64,000 nucleotides of DNA, taken from assembly GCF_014217545.1 (NCBI RefSeq), contig NZ_CP043178.1, positions 1,674,001 to 1,738,000 of the forward strand. Direction: 5' to 3'. This document shows positions 1 to 8,281 of this stretch, one piece after another (the stretch's first letter is position 1; the number at the start of each line of letters is the position of its first letter). A program made the position numbers and the translations under genes. This DNA is from Pseudarthrobacter sp. NBSH8. Lineage in GTDB: Bacteria > Actinomycetota > Actinomycetes > Actinomycetales > Micrococcaceae. The notes beneath the pieces are model-generated. The model had not been told where the DNA came from. It did no database searches and saw only the letters and a program-made list of their open reading frames with translations.

Positions 1-64
1 GCCGCCTCCCGGCGGGACCCGCGCCCCCTTGACGTGCTAGGGCAATGCCCTGGCCAAATCCTTG

Positions 65-322
65 TTACGGAGCCTTGTCAACCGGCGGAACCGGGGTGAC
101 TGGCGGAGCCTGCTCGGTGGCAGGTGCATCGCCGGGTGTTCCGTCATTTGCGTCAACGAATTTGGAAGCGCCCTCCTGGACTTTGTCCACGTGACCGGTG
201 TACTTGCCGCCAGTCTTTGAGTCGACGAAATCGCCGGCTTTCGTGATGCCGTCCTTGATGGCCTGCTCGTTGCCGCGGATGAGACCCTGAGCCTTGCCCT
301 TAAGATCGTCAATCAGTCCCAC
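65..322 (-). CDS. MT0933-like (Rv0909-type) small antitoxin-family protein
   Basis: A small charged protein of 85 residues. The helical start GLIDDLKGKAQGL, the central KAGDFVDSKTGGKY and a Pro/Val-rich tail ending PPVDKAP are typical of the MT0933-like antitoxin family. Family members are named antitoxins, but no toxin partner is visible on the right and the left neighbour lies outside the window, so an antitoxin role is only inferred. Two GTG codons compete as start. The one at 328 overlaps the Shine-Dalgarno-like GGGAGG, while the one at 322 follows it by 5 bases, so 322 was chosen. No membrane segment or signal peptide is seen. Confidence 0.7.
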   Translation of the reverse strand: MGLIDDLKGKAQGLIRGNEQAIKDGITKAGDFVDSKTGGKYTGHVDKVQEGASKFVDANDGTPGDAPATEQAPPVTPVPPVDKAP

Positions 323-444
323 GAGCACCTCCCTTCAATCGCGGAGCCAGTTGGCTCCTCCGCAACCGATCCTAGACCTGTCTGCAGGGCGTGCCAAGGG
401 CTGTGACAAATGCTGTAAAGTCGCGGCCGGCCTTTTCGGGCAAC

Positions 445-469
445 AAAAAAGCAGCTCACGGGGAGCTGC
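445..469 (-). terminator. Rho-independent terminator of the minus-strand tRNA cluster
   Basis: On the minus strand GCAGCTC (469-463) pairs with GAGCTGC (457-451) around a short loop and is followed by a run of six T (450-445). It lies just after the 3' end of the last minus-strand tRNA and before the small antitoxin-like gene. Confidence 0.75.
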
Positions 470-475
470 TGTGTG

Positions 476-547
476 TGGGCGATACTGGGATCGAACCAGT
501 GACCTCTTCCGTGTCAGGGAAGCGCGCTACCGCTGCGCCAATCGCCC
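476..547 (-). tRNA. tRNA-Val (GAC)
   Basis: A 72-base cloverleaf. The acceptor GGGCGAT/ATCGCCC has discriminator A, the anticodon loop CTGACAC gives anticodon GAC, and the T arm contains GGTTCGATCCC. CCA is not encoded. The sequence is identical to the copy at 726-797. Confidence 0.95.
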
Positions 548-591
548 GGAACCGGAAGCCCGGCCATTTCGGATTTATTACTGGGGTAGAG

Positions 592-664
<73 letters not shown>

Positions 665-725
665 GTATGAAGTACAGCCCGGCGGGTGGCCTGGCGTACT
701 GCATGAAGCAAGTTTCCTTGCTTGG

Positions 726-797
726 TGGGCGATACTGGGATCGAACCAGTGACCTCTTCCGTGTCAGGGAAGCGCGCTACCGCTGCGCCAATCGCCC
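726..797 (-). tRNA. tRNA-Val (GAC), second copy
   Basis: Same 72-base sequence as the tRNA at 476-547, with anticodon GAC, discriminator A and no encoded CCA. The Val-Gly order is repeated within the cluster, which points to a local duplication. Confidence 0.95.
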
Positions 798-836
798 ATT
801 TCGTCCGGCCCGAACCGGAATCCATGGTTTTCACCG

Positions 837-907
837 AGGTGGGTACGGGATTCGAACCCGTGTGAACGGCTTTGCAGGCCGCTGCCTCGCCTCTCGGCCA
901 ACCCACC
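837..907 (-). tRNA. tRNA-Cys (GCA)
   Basis: A 71-base cloverleaf. The acceptor GGTGGGT/ACCCACC has discriminator T, the anticodon loop CTGCAAA gives GCA, and the T arm contains GGTTCGAATCC. It is the only single-copy tRNA of the minus-strand cluster. Confidence 0.95.
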
Positions 908-954
908 GTGTAAGCTCCGATTTCGAAAAACCTTTGCCGTGACAGTGTCCTGCG

Positions 955-1027
<73 letters not shown>

Positions 1028-1213
1028 ATTTGGGCCGCAGAATCCCTGCCGTTTCGGGCATTTCCTCGCGTTCCAACGAGTAAGAACTCTATAGGAGGTT
1101 CATTGATTCTCCAAATCGAACGTGCCGCAACGGCGGAAATGCCCCTGGATCCCTGCAATCTAGGGGATTTTTCTAATTACAGGCGTGTAATTCGAGGCTG
1201 GTCCCGGCTCGAT

Positions 1214-1243
1214 TTCCATAAACCCCGCCGGGTCGGCTAGCAT
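1214..1243 (+). promoter_or_regulatory. Putative promoter of tRNA-Val (CAC)
   Basis: A -10-like TAGCAT at 1238-1243 ends 12 bases before the tRNA, and TTCCAT at 1214-1219 lies 18 bases upstream as a weak -35. This was called by position and consensus only. The rest of 1028-1255 shows no gene. Confidence 0.35.
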
Positions 1244-1255
1244 TCAAAAGCATCG

Positions 1256-1327
1256 GGGCGATTGGCGCAGTGGTAGCGCGCTTCGTTCACACCGAAGAGG
1301 TCACTGGTTCGAACCCAGTATCGCCCA
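1256..1327 (+). tRNA. tRNA-Val (CAC)
   Basis: A 72-base cloverleaf. The acceptor GGGCGAT/ATCGCCC and most of the D and T arms match the GAC isoacceptors of the minus-strand cluster, but the anticodon loop TTCACAC gives CAC. The discriminator is A and CCA is not encoded. Confidence 0.95.
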
Positions 1328-1338
1328 CCGAGGAATCT

Positions 1339-1378
1339 GGTCCGTTTCCGCTCAGCCGAGCGGAAACGGACCTTTTTT
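1339..1378 (+). terminator. Rho-independent terminator after tRNA-Val (CAC)
   Basis: A perfect 14-base-pair stem (1339-1352 with 1359-1372) with a 6-base loop, followed by six T. It starts 11 bases after the tRNA end. Confidence 0.9.
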
Positions 1379-1421
1379 GTGTGTGCGCCATTCTGTCAGC
1401 CCCCTGTGAAAGAGTCTTGGT

Positions 1422-2282
1422 ATGACTGATCCACTCCTTGCCCACGCCACGGAATACGGCCGGATGTATGCGCGGTCCACCTCCGAGCAGTTTTCCGTTC
1501 CGTCCATTACCACCGTCATCGGCCAGCAGCCGCACGGACTGGACGGCTGGTTCGGTTACATGGGGGCCAGCAGCCTGGCGAAGGATCCGCTGCTGGCCGA
1601 TTGCCTGGGCAGTCCGGCGAAAATCCGGCAGGCCGTCAACCGGGCCTCCAAGGCAGCGGAAAAATACCGCGACGAAGCAGCCAAGCGCGGTGACCGCGTC
1701 CATAACTACTGCGAGCAGGTTGCGCTCCGTGCCCTGGGCCGGCCCCACACCATGAGGGAAACGCGCGAGGCCCTGGCAGCCAATGGCGAGGAAGGCTTTG
1801 CCCTGCGGTTCGATGAATGGTGGGAGCTCTACGGGGTGGAGCCCATCGCCCCGGAGATCACCGTCTGGAACAAGTCAGTGGGCTACGCGGGGACGCTGGA
1901 CCTCGTGGCCAAAATCAACGGCCGGATCTGCGTCATTGACTACAAGACCAAAGGCACCACGAGGGACGGCACCGTCAAGCCGCTGGACGACAAAGTGGTC
2001 ATGCAACTGGTGGCGGGCATGAAGGCCGAAGAAAGCCTTGTGGATGCCGTGGCCGGGGAATGGGAGCCCTGGAAGTACGGCGAGAACCCGCTGCTGCTGG
2101 CTGTGGCCATCGGTGAGACGGAAGTCCGTCCGGTCCGCGCCAACCCCGACGTCCTCAAGCACCACTGGTGGAAGTTCTGCGCCCTGCGACGGGTCTGGGA
2201 GCTGTCGGCCGATACGCTCGCCGCCGGTTCCGCGCTTCTTCCGGTTGCTCCGCCCGTCTCCGCGCAGGCCCGCAGCGCCTAG
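1422..2282 (+). CDS. PD-(D/E)XK nuclease-like protein of unknown role
   Basis: 286 residues. Around residues 150-175 the pattern GTLDLVAKINGRICVIDYKT, with the metal-ligand layout D...(V)IDYKT, is that of the PD-(D/E)XK nuclease superfamily (RecB/Cas4-like core): an acidic residue on one strand, then D-x-K on the next. The N-terminal part has helical stretches with many Ala and Arg. The C-terminus is Ala/Pro rich and probably disordered. It stands alone between the tRNA-Val terminator and def, with no strong Shine-Dalgarno; a weak AAAGAG lies upstream of the ATG. There are no Cas or recombination neighbours, so the substrate is unknown. The fold assignment comes from motif reading only. Confidence 0.65.
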   Translation: MTDPLLAHATEYGRMYARSTSEQFSVPSITTVIGQQPHGLDGWFGYMGASSLAKDPLLADCLGSPAKIRQAVNRASKAAEKYRDEAAKRGDRVHNYCEQVALRALGRPHTMRETREALAANGEEGFALRFDEWWELYGVEPIAPEITVWNKSVGYAGTLDLVAKINGRICVIDYKTKGTTRDGTVKPLDDKVVMQLVAGMKAEESLVDAVAGEWEPWKYGENPLLLAVAIGETEVRPVRANPDVLKHHWWKFCALRRVWELSADTLAAGSALLPVAPPVSAQARSA

Positions 2283-2390
2283 CGGGGCACGCATGTCCGG
2301 AGTCCGCCTGTCCCCAGTCCCGCGACTGGTGCCCCTGCACCTAAACTGGATAGGTTCGCCATTAACGCCCACCGTGAGGAAAGACAGCAC

Positions 2391-2969
2391 ATGGCCATTC
2401 TGAATATCCGCATCATTGGTGATCCCGTGCTCCGCACAGTGGCCGATCCCGTGACGGAATTCGGTCCTGAGCTCGCCAAGCTGGTTGCGGACATGACGGA
2501 AACCATGGAGGACGTCGACGGCGCCGGCCTCGCTGCCCCGCAGATTGGCGTCAGCCAGAGGGTCTTCACCTACCGGATCGACGGCGTGGAGGGCCACATC
2601 ATCAATCCGGTCCTGGAAAACAGCGAGGACTTCCAGACGGACCACGTTGAAGGTTGCCTGTCGATTCCTGGCCTGGCGTTCCCGGTCCGGCGTTTCCGCG
2701 CCACCCGCGCCACTGGCGTCGACCTTAACGGGAATCCTGTCGCTGTGGAGGGGGAGGGCATGCTGGCCCGTTGCTTCCAGCACGAGACGGACCACCTGGA
2801 CGGCATCCTGTTCACCGACAGGCTGGAAGGCGTGGACCGGAAGACGGCGCTGCGCTCCATCCGCAATGCAAACTATGACGCCATCACGGAACGCACGACG
2901 ACGAAGCGCGCCAAGACGGTCGGGTCCAGTTTCGGGGGCGCCAGCTTCGGCGGCGGCACCACCACATGA
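2391..2969 (+). CDS. def: Peptide deformylase
   Basis: 192 residues, normal for the family. This cytosolic metalloenzyme removes the formyl group from the starting methionine of new proteins. The three family motifs are all present: GAGLAAPQIGV near residues 44-54, EGCLSIPG near 89-96 with the metal-binding Cys, and QHETDHLDG near 130-138 with the two metal-binding His and the catalytic Glu. A short Gly/Ser-rich tail (SSFGGASFGGG) extends the C-terminus. Its stop overlaps the start of fmt by 4 bases (ATGA). The pairing is functional: fmt adds the formyl group that def later removes. Confidence 0.97.
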   Translation: MAILNIRIIGDPVLRTVADPVTEFGPELAKLVADMTETMEDVDGAGLAAPQIGVSQRVFTYRIDGVEGHIINPVLENSEDFQTDHVEGCLSIPGLAFPVRRFRATRATGVDLNGNPVAVEGEGMLARCFQHETDHLDGILFTDRLEGVDRKTALRSIRNANYDAITERTTTKRAKTVGSSFGGASFGGGTTT

Positions 2970-3886
2970 GGGTACTCTTTGCCGGCACCCCCGCCGTGGC
3001 GGTCCCCTCCCTCGAGGCCCTGATTGCGGCCGGCTTTGACATCGTTGCGGTCCTGACCCGTCCCGACGCGCCGATAGGGCGCAAACGGGTGCTTACGCCG
3101 TCGCCCGTTGCAGCCCGCGCTGTCGAGCTGGGAATCGACATCATCCACGCCACCCGCGTGGACGAGGCCGTAACGGCGAAGATCGAAGCGGCCAAACCTG
3201 ACGTTGCTGCCATCGTGGCCTACGGCGGCCTGATTCCGCGCGCCGCCCTGGATGTTCCCCCGCACGGTTGGATCAACCTGCACTTTTCTTTGCTTCCCGC
3301 GTGGCGTGGCGCTGCCCCCGTGCAGCGGGCAGTGATGGCCGGCGACGACGTCACAGGTGCTGTCACCTTCCTGTTGGAAGAAGGTTTGGACACCGGCCCG
3401 GTCTTAGGAACGCTGACCGAGGGCGTTGGCCCGCAAGACACCGCCGGAGCACTGCTGGAGCGGCTGTCCCACAGCGGGGCTGTGCTCCTCGCCCAGACGC
3501 TGTCCGCCGTCGAGGCCGGGAGGGCAGCTGCGCAGCCGCAGGTCGGCGACGTTTCGCTGGCCCCCAAACTGACCATCGATGACGGCCGGCTCGACTGGAA
3601 GCAGCCCGCCCTGGCGATCGGCAGGCGCGCCCGCGGCGTAACCCCCGAGCCGGGTGCCTGGACCACCCTGGACGGACAGCGCGTCAAACTCGAACCCGTC
3701 CGGCTCCGGCCCGGTGACATTGACCTGCAGCCCGGCGCGGTATTCCTCGACGGGAAGAGCGTCCTGGTGGGCACCGGATCCCATGCCGTGGAGCTTACGA
3801 GGATCCAGCCTTCGGGCAAAAAGATGATGGCCGCCGCCGATTGGGCGCGTGGCATGGCAACACTGGAAAGCGTGGTCTTCGAATGA
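2966..3886 (+). CDS. fmt: Methionyl-tRNA formyltransferase
   Basis: 306 residues. It transfers a formyl group from 10-formyltetrahydrofolate to initiator Met-tRNA. The N-terminal formyltransferase domain opens MRVLFAGTPAVAVPSLEAL. The catalytic segment INLHFSLLPAWRGAAPVQRA around residue 105-125 holds the Asn-His pair and the SLLP-x-x-RGAAP signature. The C-terminal third (from about residue 205, LTIDDGRLDW) is the usual tRNA-binding beta-barrel. It overlaps def by 4 bases and rsmB by 4 bases (ATGA at both ends), so the three are almost certainly translated in a coupled way. Confidence 0.97.
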   Translation: MRVLFAGTPAVAVPSLEALIAAGFDIVAVLTRPDAPIGRKRVLTPSPVAARAVELGIDIIHATRVDEAVTAKIEAAKPDVAAIVAYGGLIPRAALDVPPHGWINLHFSLLPAWRGAAPVQRAVMAGDDVTGAVTFLLEEGLDTGPVLGTLTEGVGPQDTAGALLERLSHSGAVLLAQTLSAVEAGRAAAQPQVGDVSLAPKLTIDDGRLDWKQPALAIGRRARGVTPEPGAWTTLDGQRVKLEPVRLRPGDIDLQPGAVFLDGKSVLVGTGSHAVELTRIQPSGKKMMAAADWARGMATLESVVFE

Positions 3887-5460
3887 GCGAATCCGGCGGT
3901 AATGCAGGCGGCAGGGGCGGCAGCGGAAGCGGCGCCCCAGGCGGCGGACGGGGCAACAGCGGGCGGGGCAAGGGCGGGCCACGAGACTCCAGCCAGCGCA
4001 ACGCCCAGGGCCGCGAACGTAACCGCCCCTCCCAGCGGAGCTTCACCGAAAACGCCCCGGCGCAGCGGACCCGCCGGGCGGACCCGGCGAGGCTGGTGGC
4101 TTTTGAAGTCCTTCGCGCGGTAGCCGCCGAGGACGCCTATGCCAACCTGGTCCTCCCGTCCCGCATCCGCCATCACGGCCTGGACAAGCGCGACGCCGGC
4201 TTCGCCACCGAGCTCAGCTACGGGGCCTTGCGTGGCCAGGGCACCTACGATGCCATCCTGGCCCGCTGCGTTGACCGGCCGCTGGACCAGCTTGACCCGG
4301 CCATTCTCGACGCCCTGCGGATCGGCACCCATCAGCTGCTGGCCATGCGCGTCCCGGCCCACGCCGCCCTGGATCAGACCGTTGGTCTGGCCCGCGCCGT
4401 TATCGGCGCCGGACCCTCCGCCCTGATCAATGCGGTGCTGCGGAAGGTCACGGCGCACACGCTGGCGGAATGGCTGGAGGCCCTTGTCGCCGGTGAAAGC
4501 GACGAAACCACCATCGCGTCCCTTCGCTACGCCCACCCCGAATGGATTGTCCGGGCGATGCGCCAGTCCTTGGTGGCCCACGGGCGGTCAGCGACCGAAA
4601 TCAACGACCTGCTGGAAGCCGATAACGAAGCTCCGGTGGTCAACCTCGTTGCCCTGCCAGGCCTGGGCAGCCTGGATGAAGCCCTGGAAGGCGGGGCCAC
4701 ACTGGGTGAACTTGTTGAAGGCTCGGCGCTCTCCAGCGGCGGAGACCTGGGCCGGCTCGCCTCCATTCGGGAGGGCAGCACGCGCGTCCAGGATGTCGGC
4801 TCCCAGCTGGTGGCCCGAGCAATGGCCGCCGTCGACCTTGGTACCGGCAGCGACGGGTCAGGCGAACGCTGGCTCGATCTCTGCGCCGGTCCCGGCGGCA
4901 AAGCCGCGCTGCTCGGCGCCCTCGCCCGCCAGCAGGGCGCGACCCTGCTGGCTAACGAGCCCGCACCGCACCGCGCCAAGCTGGTCAGGCAGGCTTTGGC
5001 CGCCGTTCCGCACGAGATCTGGCATGTTCGCACCGGCGACGGCCGCGAGGTCGGCACGGAGATGGCGGAGAGCTTTGACCGTGTACTCGTCGACGCGCCC
5101 TGCACCGGGCTCGGCGCCCTGCGCCGCCGCCCGGAGTCGCGCTGGCGGCGCACCCCCAAGGACCTGACGGACCTCGGACCGCTGCAGCGCGAACTGCTCA
5201 AGTCCGCGCTTGCTGCTGTCAAGCCCGGCGGCGTTGTGGCCTACGTGACGTGCTCACCGCACCCCGCAGAGACCACCGCCGTCGTCAGCGATGTGCTGCG
5301 CAAGCGCGACGACCTCGAACTGATCGACGCCGGCGCTGTGCTGGACGGCGTCAGCCTGACGGGCCACCTGGACGCCGGGCACGAACACACCGCGCAACTC
5401 TGGCCGCACATCCACAGCACCGATGCCATGTTCCTGGCCCTCATCCGGAAGAAAGGCTGA
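3883..5460 (+). CDS. rsmB: 16S rRNA (cytosine-967-C5) methyltransferase, RsmB family
   Basis: 525 residues. It has a Gly/Arg-rich disordered start (residues 1-55), then a NusB-like RNA-binding domain (about 65-200: RLVAFEVLRAV, ELSYGALRGQGTYD), then a SAM-dependent RNA m5C methyltransferase domain. The latter has LCAGPGGKAALLGAL (SAM site), VDAPCTGLGALRRRPES (motif IV Cys) and VAYVTCSPHPAET (motif VI catalytic Cys). An in-frame TTG lies upstream at 3841, but the ATG at 3883 forms the 4-base ATGA overlap with fmt and fits the family start, so it was chosen. The RG-rich N-terminal tail is longer than in E. coli RsmB. Confidence 0.92.
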   Translation: MSESGGNAGGRGGSGSGAPGGGRGNSGRGKGGPRDSSQRNAQGRERNRPSQRSFTENAPAQRTRRADPARLVAFEVLRAVAAEDAYANLVLPSRIRHHGLDKRDAGFATELSYGALRGQGTYDAILARCVDRPLDQLDPAILDALRIGTHQLLAMRVPAHAALDQTVGLARAVIGAGPSALINAVLRKVTAHTLAEWLEALVAGESDETTIASLRYAHPEWIVRAMRQSLVAHGRSATEINDLLEADNEAPVVNLVALPGLGSLDEALEGGATLGELVEGSALSSGGDLGRLASIREGSTRVQDVGSQLVARAMAAVDLGTGSDGSGERWLDLCAGPGGKAALLGALARQQGATLLANEPAPHRAKLVRQALAAVPHEIWHVRTGDGREVGTEMAESFDRVLVDAPCTGLGALRRRPESRWRRTPKDLTDLGPLQRELLKSALAAVKPGGVVAYVTCSPHPAETTAVVSDVLRKRDDLELIDAGAVLDGVSLTGHLDAGHEHTAQLWPHIHSTDAMFLALIRKKG

Positions 5461-5463
5461 CCC

Positions 5464-6159
5464 GTGAAAAGTTCCCCCATCCCGCAATGCTGCATCAACC
5501 CCAGCATCCTGTCCGCCGACTTCGTCAACCTCGAAGCCGAACTGCAGCGCATCAGCAACGCTGACGCCGTGCACGTGGATGTTATGGACAACCACTTCGT
5601 CCCCAACCTCACCTTGGGCCTGCCCGTGGTCCAACGGATCCAGGCGGTCAGCCCCGTCCCGCTGGACGCCCACCTGATGATCTCCGACGCCGACCGCTGG
5701 GCGCCGGGGTTCGCCGACGCCGGGCTGGCCTCCGTGACTTTCCACGCTGAGGCCTCCATTGCACCGGTCAAACTGGCCCGCGAACTGAGGGCCCGGGGCT
5801 CCAAAGCCGGCATGGCACTGCGCCCTGCCACGGCCGTGGAACCCTACCTGGACATGCTCGAGGAACTGGACATGCTCCTGATCATGACCGTGGAGCCGGG
5901 GTTCGGCGGCCAGGCGTTCCTGGACTTCACCCTGCCCAAGATCCGCAGGGCCCGGGCAGCCATTGACGGCTCCGAAATCAATGTCGCTATCCAGGTGGAC
6001 GGCGGCATTACCGAGGAAACCATTCTGCGGGCGGCCGACGCAGGCGCGAACGTCTTTGTGGCGGGTTCGGCTGTTTACGGCGCGGCGGACCCGGCTGCAG
6101 CCATCGGACGGCTCCGCGAAGCCGGCAGCATAAAATTACGTGCTGCGTCCGCGGAATAG
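5464..6159 (+). CDS. rpe: Ribulose-phosphate 3-epimerase
   Basis: 231 residues. It interconverts ribulose 5-phosphate and xylulose 5-phosphate in the pentose phosphate pathway, and the ribulose 5-phosphate pool also feeds RibB of the riboflavin operon downstream. TIM-barrel motifs are present: [10 protein letters not shown] at the start, [15 protein letters not shown] (metal-binding His and Asp), [19 protein letters not shown] and QVDGGI. It starts with GTG 3 bases after the rsmB stop. The short C-terminal tail (IKLRAASAE) is followed by the FMN riboswitch after about 40 bases. Confidence 0.95.
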   Translation: MKSSPIPQCCINPSILSADFVNLEAELQRISNADAVHVDVMDNHFVPNLTLGLPVVQRIQAVSPVPLDAHLMISDADRWAPGFADAGLASVTFHAEASIAPVKLARELRARGSKAGMALRPATAVEPYLDMLEELDMLLIMTVEPGFGGQAFLDFTLPKIRRARAAIDGSEINVAIQVDGGITEETILRAADAGANVFVAGSAVYGAADPAAAIGRLREAGSIKLRAASAE

Positions 6160-6200
6160 TCGGGGACACCTTGTGGTTATGGCACAATAGCAACACACAT

Positions 6201-6352
6201 TACGTGCTCCGGGGTCGGTGTAAGTCCGAACCGGCGGTGATAGTCCGCGACCCGCGAGCCGGCGCTTTCCCCTTCAGGGAAGGAACCGGCGGACGGTTGA
6301 ACTGGTGAAATTCCGGTACCGACAGTTAAAGTCTGGATGAGAGAAGCACGTA
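6201..6352 (+). promoter_or_regulatory. FMN riboswitch (RFN element)
   Basis: The conserved RFN core is clear: GGGTCGGTGTAAGTCCGAAC, GGCGGTGATAGTCC, and GATGAGAGAAG near the 3' end. A closing P1 stem TACGTGC (6201-6207) pairs with GCACGTA (6346-6352). It lies between rpe and the riboflavin genes, so it should lower rib expression when FMN is plentiful. No stem with a U tract follows it, so control of translation is more likely than a classical terminator. Confidence 0.95.
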
Positions 6353-6408
6353 CAGCTGTATCTGCGGCGCCCTTTGGCGCTGCGGTCTTCTGCTGTCGTA
6401 TACCCCCG

Positions 6409-6468
6409 GAGCCATCGCGGTTCTAGAGGGAAGGAACGACAACACACATGAACCCCTTGCGATGGCTC
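6409..6468 (+). promoter_or_regulatory. Putative stem enclosing the ribosome site downstream of the FMN aptamer
   Basis: GAGCCATCGC at 6409-6418 is the exact reverse complement of GCGATGGCTC at 6459-6468. The 40-base loop holds GAGGGAAGGAAC and the ATG at 6448. The pairing could be part of the riboswitch expression platform by closing off the ribosome site of the upstream ORF. Only the complementarity is seen; the switching is inferred. Confidence 0.5.
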
Positions 6469-6531
6469 TTTGAAGCCAGGATTTCCCATGGTCCGGAAAC
6501 CGAAGCCGCCGAACCGGTTGCTGCCCCATGA
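6448..6531 (+). CDS. Small upstream ORF (27 aa) coupled to ribD
   Basis: An ATG at 6448 preceded by GGGAAGGAAC opens a 27-codon frame starting MNPLRWLFEARISHGPE and ending EPVAAP. Its TGA overlaps the ribD ATG in the tetranucleotide ATGA (6528-6531). ribD itself has no ribosome site upstream of that ATG, so its translation may depend on ribosomes finishing this small frame. Part of the downstream stem (GCGATGGCTC) lies within its codons 4-7. The peptide resembles nothing I recognise, and it could act only as a relay for the riboswitch rather than as a protein. It is too short for usual gene callers. Confidence 0.5.
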   Translation: MNPLRWLFEARISHGPETEAAEPVAAP

Positions 6532-7646
6532 CCGGGATCGAAAACGTCATGGCGTTCAGCGCCGCCGAAACCGCCGCCATGGACGGAGCGCTCGAAGCAG
6601 CCCTGAAGGGTCCTCGCGGGGCGAATCCGCTGGTGGGCGCCGTCGTCATCGATGGTGCCGGCCGCCAGCTGGTGACGGGCTATCACCGCGGCGCCGGCAC
6701 ACCTCACGCGGAAGCGGACGCCATCACACAGGCTGAGGCCGCCGGGCTGGACCTGAGCGGCTGCACAATGGTGATTACGCTGGAACCCTGCGACCACAGC
6801 GGCCGCACGGGGCCCTGCACCCAGGCGATCATCCGTGCCGGAATCGCGGAAGTGGTCTACGCCGTCGACGACCCGCATGACCCTGCGGCGGGCGGCGCGG
6901 CTACCCTCCGGAACGCCGGGGTGCAGGTCCGCAGCGGACTCGCTGCCGGCGCGTCGTTCGAGTTGAACCGTCAGTGGTTCCTGGGCGTGGCCGCACAACG
7001 GCCGTTTGTGACGCTGCACATCGCCCAGACACTGGACAGCCGGATCGCCGCCGAGGACGGCACGAGCCAGTGGATCTCCTCGCCGGAGTCGCTCGCTGAC
7101 AACCACGGGCTCAGGCGGCGGATTGACGCCATCCTCGTGGGGACCCAGACCGTTCTGGTGGACAACCCCCGGCTGTCAGCCCGGGACGAGTCCGGAGCGA
7201 CATCGGGCAAGCAGCCGCTGCGTGCCGTGATGGGCCTGCGCGACATTCCGGCCGACGCCGCCGTCCGCGGTGATGACGGTAACGTGCTCCACCTCGCCAC
7301 GCGGGATCCCCGGGAGGCGCTCTCGCTCCTTTACGCAGAGGGAGTCCGCCACGTCATGGTGGAAGGCGGCTCACGCATCCTCAGTTCATTCCTGGCTGCC
7401 GGACTTGTGGACGAACTCATTGTCTACGTTGCCCCCACCCTGCTGGGCTCCGGAACTCCCGCCCTCAACGGACTCGGAATCACCACCCTCGCGGATGCCC
7501 GGCACTGGGACTGGGATCCCTGCGACGGCGGCTCCGTCCTGGCTCTGGGCCGGGATCTGAGACTGCACCTCCGACCAGAACCAACCGAAGCTTTTGAACC
7601 ACAACTATCCCGCACTGCCGCGGAACCAGCCATGGGAGGCTACTGA
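6528..7646 (+). CDS. ribD: Bifunctional riboflavin deaminase/reductase RibD
   Basis: 372 residues. The N-terminal half is a zinc-dependent pyrimidine deaminase: HAEADAI at 60-66 with the catalytic Glu, and PCDHSGRTGPC at 87-97 with the two zinc Cys. The C-terminal half (from about residue 155, PFVTLHIAQTLDSRIA) is the NADPH-dependent 5-amino-6-ribosylaminouracil reductase, with VEGGSRILSSFL near the cofactor site. The start at 6528 overlaps the small upstream ORF; an internal ATG at 6549 (MAFSAAE) is an alternative. It ends in TGATG, shared with ribE. First structural gene of the riboflavin operon under the FMN riboswitch. Confidence 0.93.
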   Translation: MTGIENVMAFSAAETAAMDGALEAALKGPRGANPLVGAVVIDGAGRQLVTGYHRGAGTPHAEADAITQAEAAGLDLSGCTMVITLEPCDHSGRTGPCTQAIIRAGIAEVVYAVDDPHDPAAGGAATLRNAGVQVRSGLAAGASFELNRQWFLGVAAQRPFVTLHIAQTLDSRIAAEDGTSQWISSPESLADNHGLRRRIDAILVGTQTVLVDNPRLSARDESGATSGKQPLRAVMGLRDIPADAAVRGDDGNVLHLATRDPREALSLLYAEGVRHVMVEGGSRILSSFLAAGLVDELIVYVAPTLLGSGTPALNGLGITTLADARHWDWDPCDGGSVLALGRDLRLHLRPEPTEAFEPQLSRTAAEPAMGGY

Positions 7647-8281
7647 TGTTTACCGGAATTATTGCCGAGCAGGGACAGGTCCTGTCCGTGGAGCGGGACG
7701 GCGATGCCAGCGCAACGCTCCGCCTTCGCGCGCCCGGCACCACCGAAGGTCTCGGACTGGGCGGCTCCATCGCTGTCAACGGAGTCTGCCTGACGGCCAC
7801 CGCAATCGACGGCAAAGAATTCAGTGTTGACGTGATGGGCGAAACCCTCGTCCGCAGCACCATCGGCGAACTTGCCGCCGGTGACCCGGTGAACCTTGAG
7901 CGTTGTGTCCCCGCCGGCGGCCGGCTGGACGGCCACGTCGTCCAGGGCCACGTCGACGGCGTCGGGCAGCTGCTGGAGCGCGAGCCGCTCGGCAACTGGG
8001 AGCGCCTCCGCTTCGGTGTGCCGGCCAACCTCGCCCGCTATATCGCGGAGAAGGGCTCCATCGCGATAGACGGCGTCTCGCTCACCGTCACGGCAGTCAG
8101 CCCGGCCGTGGAGCCGGAGCCCTGGTTCGAAGTGGGGCTGATCCCCACCACGCTGGCGGAGACCGGCCTGGGGGCCAAGAACACCGGCAGCAGGGTCAAC
8201 CTTGAAGTCGACGTGCTGGCCAAATACACCGAACGGTTGCTGGCATTCAGCACCGGCGCAACCACCGGGGGCGAACGATGA
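7646..8281 (+). CDS. ribE: Riboflavin synthase alpha chain
   Basis: 211 residues. It dismutates two 6,7-dimethyl-8-ribityllumazine molecules to riboflavin plus the pyrimidine. It has two tandem lumazine-binding beta-barrel repeats of about 95 residues each. The first starts [12 protein letters not shown] with GVCLTAT; the second contains [10 protein letters not shown] and GVSLTVTAV. The start ATG shares one base with the ribD stop, and the stop overlaps ribB by 4 bases (ATGA). Confidence 0.96.
   Translation: MFTGIIAEQGQVLSVERDGDASATLRLRAPGTTEGLGLGGSIAVNGVCLTATAIDGKEFSVDVMGETLVRSTIGELAAGDPVNLERCVPAGGRLDGHVVQGHVDGVGQLLEREPLGNWERLRFGVPANLARYIAEKGSIAIDGVSLTVTAVSPAVEPEPWFEVGLIPTTLAETGLGAKNTGSRVNLEVDVLAKYTERLLAFSTGATTGGER

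Noticed and set aside
65..322. A full toxin-antitoxin pair
   Set aside because: Only the antitoxin-like gene is visible; the right neighbour is a terminator and tRNAs, and the left side lies outside the window.
1422..2282. A Cas4 nuclease
   Set aside because: The D...DYKT pattern fits the wider PD-(D/E)XK superfamily, but the Cys residues of a Cas4 iron-sulfur cluster and any CRISPR context are missing.
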